A DNA stretch of 64,000 bases from Sphingomonas aracearum. Its GTDB lineage: Bacteria > Pseudomonadota > Alphaproteobacteria > Sphingomonadales > Sphingomonadaceae. Below are positions 57,926 to 64,000 of the stretch, in pieces. The stretch is from contig NZ_QQNB01000002.1 of NCBI RefSeq assembly GCF_003345355.1, positions 496,001 through 560,000 of the forward strand, in the 5' to 3' direction. Both the position numbers and the translations under genes were made by a program. Within the stretch, counting starts at the first letter, position 1. Each line of letters opens with the position of its first letter. The notes beneath the pieces were generated by a model. The model saw only the letters and a program-made list of their open reading frames with translations. It searched no databases and had not been told where the DNA came from.

Positions 57926-58834
57926 ATGCCGCCACCCCGCACCGACCGCCCGCTCGCCGGCATCGCCCTGCGCCTCGCGTCCGTGTTCCTGCTCGCCGTC
58001 ATGCTCGCCTCCGCAAAGATCGCCGAGGCGCGGGGCGCGCACCTCCTCGAGATCCTGTTCTGGCGACAGGCGCTGGCGGTGCCGGTGGTGCTCGCCAGCG
58101 TTCTGCCCACCGCCGGCCTCGCCAGCCTCAGGACTGCGCGTCCGATCGCGCATGCCCGGCGCATGGTCGTCGGCCTCACCGGCATGGCGGCCAATTTCGG
58201 CGCGGTGCTGCTGCTGCCGCTGGCCGAGGCGTCCACCTTCGGCTTCACCGTGCCGATCTTCGCCGTGGTGCTGTCGGCGCTGGTCCTGAAGGAGCCGACC
58301 GGCCCCTGGCGCTGGGCAGCGGTGGGGATCGGCTTTGCCGGCGTCGCGATCGCGCTCCAGCCCGGCGGGCATCACGTTTCCGCGTTCGGCGCGGCGGTGG
58401 CGCTGACCGGGGCGGTGCTCACGGCCACCGTCACCATCCTGATCCGCGACCTATCGAAAACGGAGCGCGCGGGCACCATCGTGTTCTGGTTCACCCTCAC
58501 CTCGCTGGTGCCGCTCGGGCTGGCCTTGCCATTCGTGGTCGAGCGGCATGACGCGGCCACCTATGGTTTGCTCGTGCTGCTCGGCGTGGCGGGCGGTGCC
58601 GCGCAGCTGTGCCTCACCGGCGCGCTGCGCCTCGCGCCCGTCGCCGTGGTCATGCCGATGGACTATTCCAGCCTGCTCTGGGCGACCCTGTTCGGCTGGT
58701 GGCTGTACGGCGCGCTGCCGACGCCGGCGACCTGGGTCGGCGCGCCGATCATCGCCGCCAGCGGGCTGGTGATCGTCTGGCGCGAGCGGGTGCGCCACCG
58801 CGAGAACGCCGTCACGGCGATGCCGGAGGACTGA
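57926..58834 (+). CDS. EamA-family (DMT superfamily) transporter
   Basis: A 302-residue inner-membrane protein with about ten hydrophobic segments, made of two EamA repeats (residues about 12-135 and 148-285). It resembles RhaT/YdcZ-type and S-adenosylmethionine-like exporters in pattern (RQALAVPVVLASVLPTAGL, LLLPLAEASTFGFTVPIFA, ALRLAPVAVVMPMDYSSLLWA). Substrate unknown. Start at MPPPRTDRP; a TTG 27 bases earlier is possible. The last 23 bases overlap the convergent CcdC-like gene. Confidence 0.87.
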   Translation: MPPPRTDRPLAGIALRLASVFLLAVMLASAKIAEARGAHLLEILFWRQALAVPVVLASVLPTAGLASLRTARPIAHARRMVVGLTGMAANFGAVLLLPLAEASTFGFTVPIFAVVLSALVLKEPTGPWRWAAVGIGFAGVAIALQPGGHHVSAFGAAVALTGAVLTATVTILIRDLSKTERAGTIVFWFTLTSLVPLGLALPFVVERHDAATYGLLVLLGVAGGAAQLCLTGALRLAPVAVVMPMDYSSLLWATLFGWWLYGALPTPATWVGAPIIAASGLVIVWRERVRHRENAVTAMPED

Positions 58835-59330
58835 AGCCCGCCAGCAGGCGCCGCGCGCGCAGGAACATCTCCACCCGCATCACACTGAACATGCCGAGCG
58901 CAAGGCAGGCGAGCACATCCGTCATCAGTCCGACATCGAGGTGCAGCGCCGCGCCGCCCGCCGCTGCACCCTGCTTCACCGCGATCAGCACGACGAGGAA
59001 CAGGATCGCCACCAGCGATCCCTGCTGATGCAAGCCGCCCGTTGCCGGATCGAGATGGATGCGCATCGTCTTGCCGCGCTGCCACCCCAGTGCGCAGCCC
59101 GCCGCCAGCCCTGCCGCGCAAGCGAGCCATCCCAGCGGCGCGGGCGGATGCTGCACCAGCAGCGCCGCCACCAGCGCGGCGTAGAGCGCCGGCACCATCC
59201 ACAGCCGGCCGGGGTGCAGCGCCCTCACCCGCGTCATCCGCCGCGCGCGCAGCGCCAGCACGACGCCGGCGATCGCCAGCGGGATCACGAACTGCAGCCA
59301 GCCCCCCGGCTGGACATGGTGCGCCTGCAT
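58812..59330 (-). CDS. CcdC/DUF1453-like membrane protein
   Basis: A 172-residue protein with four or five hydrophobic segments and the conserved-looking RARRMTRVRALHPGRLWMVPALY and GCALGWQRGKTMRIHLDPATGGLHQQGS blocks. It fits the CcdC-type (DUF1453) pattern seen in Bacillus, where CcdC accompanies the cytochrome c-maturation protein CcdA, and in sphingomonads as an orphan gene. No cytochrome c biogenesis gene is near. Its C-terminal codons overlap the convergent transporter gene by 23 bases. Confidence 0.65.
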   Translation of the reverse strand: MQAHHVQPGGWLQFVIPLAIAGVVLALRARRMTRVRALHPGRLWMVPALYAALVAALLVQHPPAPLGWLACAAGLAAGCALGWQRGKTMRIHLDPATGGLHQQGSLVAILFLVVLIAVKQGAAAGGAALHLDVGLMTDVLACLALGMFSVMRVEMFLRARRLLAGFSPPASP

Positions 59331-59387
59331 GCTTCCCCCTTGCTCCCAAGGGGTGTGCTAGCAGCCTGGCGCACCTGTCCGCCAGGC

Positions 59388-60977
59388 TTATTCCGCCGCC
59401 AGGGCGGGCTCCGCATCCTTCCACACCAGCACCGGCTTGCGCGCCGCCTGCGTCTCGTCCAGCCGGCTGCGCGGGGCGAAATGCGGGGCGGTCTTGAGCG
59501 CGGGATCACCCGCCTTCGCCCGCTCCGCCACCGAACGCAGCGCGCCGACGAACTGGTCCAGCGCCGCCTTGCTCTCGGTTTCCGTCGGCTCCACCAGCAT
59601 CGCGCCGTGCACCACCAGCGGGAAGTACACCGTCATCGGGTGATAGCCCTCGTCGATCAGCCCCTTGGCAACGTCCAGCGTGGAGAAGCCCTCGGCAAGG
59701 TTCGCGTCGGAGAACAGCGCCTCGTGCATGCACGGCCCCGCCCCGCCGAACGGTGCATCCAGCACGTCCTCCAGCGAGCGCAGGACATAATTGGCGTTCA
59801 GCACCGCATCCTCGGCCACCTGCCGCAGGCCGTCCGCGCCGTGGCTGAGGATATAGGTGAGCGCGCGGGTGAACATGCCCATCTGGCCGTGGAACGCGAC
59901 CATGCGGCCGAAACTGGCGGCATGATGCTCGCCTGCCGTTTCCTCTTCCACCAGCTCGAACCGGCCGTCGCGCTGCTCCACGAAGGGCAGCGGCGCATAG
60001 GGGGTCAGCGCCTCCGACAGCACCACCGGTCCGGAGCCCGGTCCGCCACCGCCGTGCGGGGTGGAGAAGGTCTTGTGCAGGTTGATGTGCATGGCGTCCA
60101 CGCCGAGGTCGCCCGGCCGCACCCGTCCGACGATCGCGTTGAAGTTCGCGCCGTCACAATAGACGTACCCGCCCGCCGCGTGCACCGCGTCGGAAATCTC
60201 CTTGAGGTCGCGCTCGAACAATCCGCAGGTGTTCGGATTGGTGATCATCACCCCGGCCACGTCCGGCCCCAGCCGCGCCTTCAGCGCCGCCGTGTCCACG
60301 CGGCCGTCTGCCGTTGCCGGAATATCCTCCACCGCGAAGCCGGCAAAGGCTGCCGTGGCGGGATTGGTGCCGTGCGCGCTCTCGGGCACCAGGATCACGC
60401 GCCGATCCTCGCCCCGCGCGGCCAGCGCCGCCTTGATCGCCAGAATGCCGCACAGCTCGCCATGCGCGCCCGCCTTGGGGCTCATCGCCACCGAATGCAT
60501 GCCGGTCAGCGTCACCAGCCAGTGCGCAAGCTGATGGATCACCTCCAGCGCGCCCTGCACCGTGTCGACCGGCTGGAGCGGGTGGACGTCCGCGAAACCG
60601 GGCAGCCGCGCCATCTTCTCGTTCAGACGCGGATTATGCTTCATGGTGCAGCTGCCGAGCGGGAACAGGCCAAGGTCGATGGCGTAGTTCTGCCGGCTGA
60701 GCCGCGTGTAGTGGCGCACCGCCTCGGGTTCGGACAGGCCCGGCAGGCCGATCGGGGCCTCCCGCTCCAGCCCGGCCAGATAGGCCTTGGCCGGCATCGC
60801 CGCATCGCTCTCGGCAGGCGTGCCGGTGAAATCCACGCCGGTCGTCTCGGTGGACCCGATCTCGAAGATCAGCGCCTCTTCCAGCATCAATGCCTTGTTG
60901 CCGGTGAAGGTGGAGGCAGCGCTCTCGCCGCCCTTTTCGGTCATCGTCGGGCGCCAGCCGCTCTGGTTGATCGTCAC
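59388..60977 (-). CDS. gcvPB: Glycine dehydrogenase (decarboxylating) subunit 2
   Basis: The PLP-binding half of P-protein of the glycine cleavage system. It is 529 residues, with the PLP lysine in [21 protein letters not shown] and [15 protein letters not shown]. Forms a heterotetramer with GcvPA to decarboxylate glycine onto GcvH lipoyl. GTG start at 60977 overlaps the gcvPA stop (GTGA), implying tight coupling. An extended N terminus ([14 protein letters not shown]) precedes conserved sequence. Confidence 0.96.
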   Translation of the reverse strand: MTINQSGWRPTMTEKGGESAASTFTGNKALMLEEALIFEIGSTETTGVDFTGTPAESDAAMPAKAYLAGLEREAPIGLPGLSEPEAVRHYTRLSRQNYAIDLGLFPLGSCTMKHNPRLNEKMARLPGFADVHPLQPVDTVQGALEVIHQLAHWLVTLTGMHSVAMSPKAGAHGELCGILAIKAALAARGEDRRVILVPESAHGTNPATAAFAGFAVEDIPATADGRVDTAALKARLGPDVAGVMITNPNTCGLFERDLKEISDAVHAAGGYVYCDGANFNAIVGRVRPGDLGVDAMHINLHKTFSTPHGGGGPGSGPVVLSEALTPYAPLPFVEQRDGRFELVEEETAGEHHAASFGRMVAFHGQMGMFTRALTYILSHGADGLRQVAEDAVLNANYVLRSLEDVLDAPFGGAGPCMHEALFSDANLAEGFSTLDVAKGLIDEGYHPMTVYFPLVVHGAMLVEPTETESKAALDQFVGALRSVAERAKAGDPALKTAPHFAPRSRLDETQAARKPVLVWKDAEPALAAE

Positions 60978-62332
60978 TTCAGCACCTCCTCGAGCGCGCC
61001 CGCCAGCGCGTCCACGTCCCCTGCGGTGGTCGTCTCGGTCACCGCAACCACCAGCCCGTTGGCGAGGCTCCCCTCGCCCGGATAGAGCCGGCCGAGCGAC
61101 ACGCCCGCCAGGATCCCGTTCTCCGCCAGCTGGCGCACGACCGGCCGTGCTTCCTGGCTCAGCTCCAGCGTGAACTCGTTGAAGAAGCTGGTATTCACCA
61201 GCGTCACGCCCGGCACCATCTGCAACCGCTCCGCCGCCGCGGCCGCCGCGCCATGGTTGACCCGCGCCAGATCGCGCAGGCCCTTCTCGCCCAGCAATGT
61301 CATGTGGATGGAGAAGGCCAGCGCACAAAGCCCTGAATTCGTGCAGATATTGCTGGTCGCCTTTTCGCGGCGGATATGCTGCTCGCGGGTCGAAAGGGTC
61401 AGCACGAACCCGCGGCGGCCATCGGCATCCACCGTTTCGCCGCACAGCCGTCCGGGCATCTGGCGAACATATTTCTCCTTGCACCCGAACAGGCCGACAT
61501 ACGGTCCGCCGAACTGCAGGCCGACGCCCAGCGACTGGCCCTCGCCCACCACGATGTCCGCATCCATCTCACCGGGCGACTTCAGCGCGCCCAGCGCCAC
61601 CGGCTCCGTGACCACCACGATCAGCAGCGCCTTCTTCGCGTGGCACGCCTCCGCCAGCGGCTTCAGGTCGCCGATGCGGCCGAGAATGTCCGGATACTGC
61701 ACCACCACGCAGGACGTGTCGGCGTCGATCGCCTCTGCCAGCGCGTGATAATCGGTGTCGGGCACCAGTTCGGGCGTGCCGGTTTCCAGCACGTCGCCGG
61801 TGTACTTCGCCATCGTCCTGGCGACCGACACATAATGCGGGTGAAGGCCGGAGGAGAGGATCGCCTTGCCTCGGCGCGTGATACGGCGCGCCATGCCGAT
61901 CGCTTCCCAGCAGGCGGTTGAGCCATCGTACATGGAAGCATTGGCCACATCGGTCCCGAGCAGGCGCGCAACCTGCGTCTGGAACTCGAACAGCATCTGC
62001 AACGTGCCTTGCGCGATCTCCGGCTGATACGGCGTATAGGCCGTCAGATACTCGCCGCGCTGGATCAGGTGATCCACGGAAGCCGGCACATGGTGCCGAT
62101 ACGCGCCGCAGCCGAGAAAGAACGGCCCGTCCCCCGCCGCGATGTTCTTGCGGGCGAGCGCGGTCATGTGCCGCTCCACCGCGATCTCGCTGGCGTGATC
62201 GGGCAGGCCGGCGATCGGGCCGGAGAGCCGCGCCGCCTCGGGCACGTCGACGAACAGCTCGTCGATCGAGGCGACGCCGATCGTCGCCAGCATCGCATCG
62301 CGGTCGGAGGGGGTCAGGGGCAGGTAGCGCAT
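60974..62332 (-). CDS. gcvPA: Glycine dehydrogenase (decarboxylating) subunit 1
   Basis: The 452-residue N-terminal-type subunit of split P-protein ([76 protein letters not shown]). Split gcvP genes are typical of Alphaproteobacteria and Gram-positives. It follows gcvH by 124 bases containing an inverted repeat. Confidence 0.96.
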   Translation of the reverse strand: MRYLPLTPSDRDAMLATIGVASIDELFVDVPEAARLSGPIAGLPDHASEIAVERHMTALARKNIAAGDGPFFLGCGAYRHHVPASVDHLIQRGEYLTAYTPYQPEIAQGTLQMLFEFQTQVARLLGTDVANASMYDGSTACWEAIGMARRITRRGKAILSSGLHPHYVSVARTMAKYTGDVLETGTPELVPDTDYHALAEAIDADTSCVVVQYPDILGRIGDLKPLAEACHAKKALLIVVVTEPVALGALKSPGEMDADIVVGEGQSLGVGLQFGGPYVGLFGCKEKYVRQMPGRLCGETVDADGRRGFVLTLSTREQHIRREKATSNICTNSGLCALAFSIHMTLLGEKGLRDLARVNHGAAAAAAERLQMVPGVTLVNTSFFNEFTLELSQEARPVVRQLAENGILAGVSLGRLYPGEGSLANGLVVAVTETTTAGDVDALAGALEEVLK

Positions 62333-62340
62333 TCAGGTTT

Positions 62341-62450
62341 CTCCCCCCTCCCTGAACGGGAGGGGTCGGGGGTGGGTCGGCCCGCGAGGGAAGGGTCACG
62401 CCAGCCAACCGGCCGACCCACCCCCAGCCCCTCCCATGAAGGGAGGGGAG
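62341..62450. repeat. Large inverted repeat between gcvH and gcvPA
   Basis: Left arm CTCCCCCCTCCCTGAACGGG and AGGGGTCGGGGGTGGGTCGG (62341-62380); right arm CCGACCCACCCCCAGCCCCT and CCCATGAAGGGAGGGGAG (62413-62450) is inverted. About 38 bases of arm, with each arm carrying its own small CCCTCC/GGAGGG hairpin. A related fragment is at 9947-9968. Confidence 0.65.
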
Positions 62451-62456
62451 AAAGGA

Positions 62457-62828
62457 TCAGAGCTTGGACACGAAGGTCGCGTACGCGCTTTCGTCCATCA
62501 GCTCTTCCAGCTCGCTCGGATCGGACAGTGTGATCTTGAAGAACCAGCCGTCGCCTTCCGGGTCTTCGTTCACGAGTTCCGGCGTGTCCGACAGCGCCGG
62601 ATTGCCCTCCAGCACGGTGCCGGAAGCCGGCGCATAGACGTCGGACGCCGCCTTGACGCTCTCGACCACGGCGGCTTCGTCGCCCTTGGTCAGCTCCTTG
62701 CCGTCCTCCGGCACGTCGACGAACACGATGTCGCCCAGCTGGCTTTGCGCATATTCGGAGATGCCGACCGTGCCGATGTCGCCATCGACGTCGATCCACT
62801 CATGATCCTCGGTGAAGTAACGGCTCAT
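62457..62828 (-). CDS. gcvH: Glycine cleavage system H protein
   Basis: A 123-residue lipoyl carrier ([20 protein letters not shown]). Lipoyl lysine K59 in [14 protein letters not shown]. The C-terminal half has [20 protein letters not shown]. Shuttles the aminomethyl group between P, T and L proteins. Two bases after gcvT. Confidence 0.97.
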   Translation of the reverse strand: MSRYFTEDHEWIDVDGDIGTVGISEYAQSQLGDIVFVDVPEDGKELTKGDEAAVVESVKAASDVYAPASGTVLEGNPALSDTPELVNEDPEGDGWFFKITLSDPSELEELMDESAYATFVSKL

Positions 62829-62829
62829 C

Positions 62830-63978
62830 TCATTTAACTCCACGATGGTAGCGGTGGGGAACGAAGGGCATGGCGGTGACGGTGCCGGTGTGCACCTTGC
62901 CGCGCTGGGCCAGCTCGACGCGGGTGCCCACTGCCGACAGTGCGGCGGGCACATAGGCCATGGCGATGGGCTTGCCGATGCTGGGCGCGAAGCCGCCGGA
63001 GGTCACGCGCCCGATCGCGGCGCCGCGGTCGTCCATCACCGTTGCGCCCTCGCGCACCGGCTGGCGGCCGTCGAGCACCAGGCCGACCCGCTTCAGCGCC
63101 GAACCGTTCTCGCGCTCGGCGAGGATGCGGGCGGCACCGGGGAAGTTCGCTTCCTCGCGCCGGCGCTTGCTGGCCACGGCGAAGTTCAGCGCCGCCATGA
63201 TCGGCGTGGTCTCGGGATCGAGGTCATGCCCGTAGAGCGGCAGGTCCGCCTCCAGCCGCAGCGAATCGCGTGCGCCGAGACCGATCGGCTTCACTTCGCC
63301 CTGCGCGCAGAGCGCCTCGGCCAGCGCCTCGGCATGGTCGGCCGGAACCGAAATCTCGAAACCGTCCTCGCCGGTATAGCCCGAACGGCTGATCCACAGG
63401 CTCGCGCCCTGCCACTCGAAGCGTGCGCCGGTCAGGAACACGAGCTCCTCGACCCCCGGCACCAGCCGGGCGAGCGCGTCCACCGCCTTTGGGCCCTGCA
63501 ATGCCAGCAGCGCCTGCTCGTCCATGTGGTTCAGCGTCACGTCATCGGGCAGGCCGTCCAGCAGATGCGCCATGTCGTCATATTTGGTCGCGCCGTTGAC
63601 CACCATGTACAGGCCGTCGTCCCACCGCGTGAGCATCAGGTCGTCGAGGATGCCGCCCTCCTCGTTCAGGAGCAGCGAATATTTCTGATGATGCGGCTTG
63701 ATGCCGGCGACATCGGCCGGAATCAGCCGCTCCAGGGCCGCATCCAGGCCCTCGCCCGACAGGTGCAGCTGCCCCATATGGCTGACGTCGAACAGCCCGG
63801 CATTCCCGCGCACCCACAGATGCTCGGCCATGATCCCCTCGTACTGGACGGGCATCCAATAGCCGGCGAACTCGACCATCCGGCCGCCGCGGGCGCGGTG
63901 CCAGGCGTCGAGCGGCAGCGTGCCGGGCTCGACCTCCACATAGGCGTCCGCATGGTCGATGGAGCTGGCGTTGCTCAT
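62830..63978 (-). CDS. gcvT: Aminomethyltransferase (T protein)
   Basis: Transfers the methylene group to tetrahydrofolate, releasing ammonia. A 382-residue product with [22 protein letters not shown]-type opening, [19 protein letters not shown] and [20 protein letters not shown]. Begins near the window's right edge; a possible glycine riboswitch upstream would fall outside. First gene of gcvT-gcvH-gcvPA-gcvPB. Confidence 0.97.
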   Translation of the reverse strand: MSNASSIDHADAYVEVEPGTLPLDAWHRARGGRMVEFAGYWMPVQYEGIMAEHLWVRGNAGLFDVSHMGQLHLSGEGLDAALERLIPADVAGIKPHHQKYSLLLNEEGGILDDLMLTRWDDGLYMVVNGATKYDDMAHLLDGLPDDVTLNHMDEQALLALQGPKAVDALARLVPGVEELVFLTGARFEWQGASLWISRSGYTGEDGFEISVPADHAEALAEALCAQGEVKPIGLGARDSLRLEADLPLYGHDLDPETTPIMAALNFAVASKRRREEANFPGAARILAERENGSALKRVGLVLDGRQPVREGATVMDDRGAAIGRVTSGGFAPSIGKPIAMAYVPAALSAVGTRVELAQRGKVHTGTVTAMPFVPHRYHRGVK

Positions 63979-64000
63979 GAAACAGGCCTTCAGACACGAG

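Overview
The window is a stretch of GC-rich (about two thirds G+C by eye) alphaproteobacterial chromosome, most likely from a sphingomonad (Sphingomonas or a close relative). Support comes from a CtrA cell-cycle regulator, a ThiS-ThiG fusion, a glycine-rich N-terminal extension on ribosomal protein S5, an EcfG-type stress promoter and many GTG/TTG starts. I see no rRNA, tRNA, CRISPR array, insertion sequence or prophage. No gene-free stretch reaches 300 bases; the longest, between rplC and rpsJ, is 299.

Left third (1-32.8 kb): mixed metabolic and regulatory genes on both strands. In order: a heme oxygenase cut by the left edge, PHB depolymerase phaZ, wrbA with a divergent LysR regulator, ctrA, a YCII protein, a dehydrogenase-amidohydrolase pair, threonine ammonia-lyase, leucyltransferase bpt, and a three-gene ATP-grasp / alpha-E / transglutaminase operon. 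Then come a CsbD stress protein, thiSG, and an aroQ-accB-accC run extended by a DUF4268 protein, an ArsC-like protein and a phospholipase-D-like protein. They are followed by a SulP transporter, purL, bfd-bfr, an Hpt protein, the yfgM-like/bamB/der outer-membrane and ribosome-assembly cluster, small accessory genes, a subclass-B3 metallo-beta-lactamase-like gene and guaA.

Middle and right (32.9-55.4 kb, all minus strand): the str, S10, spc and alpha ribosomal gene clusters in nearly canonical order, rpsL to rplQ, with 28 translation or ribosomal protein genes plus secY, adk and rpoA. Three departures stand out: a small single-membrane-segment protein between rpsG and fusA, a two-component response regulator/kinase pair between adk and rpsM, and terminator-like or repeated hairpins in several intergenic gaps. 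Ribosomal protein S12 carries arginine at position 88, the residue known from streptomycin-resistant K88R mutants.

Right end (55.6-64 kb): an archaeal/eukaryotic-type prolyl-tRNA synthetase, two small membrane proteins, an EamA exporter, and the glycine cleavage operon gcvT-gcvH-gcvPA-gcvPB.

Most of the window is conserved housekeeping DNA. I found no obvious new defence or mobile system. The best leads are a covarying 51-base hairpin repeat abutting the stop codons of rpoA and fusA, the structured rpsJ-rplC spacer, the small str-operon membrane protein, the cysteine-less transglutaminase, the structured leader of the SulP gene, and the two-component pair inside the alpha cluster.
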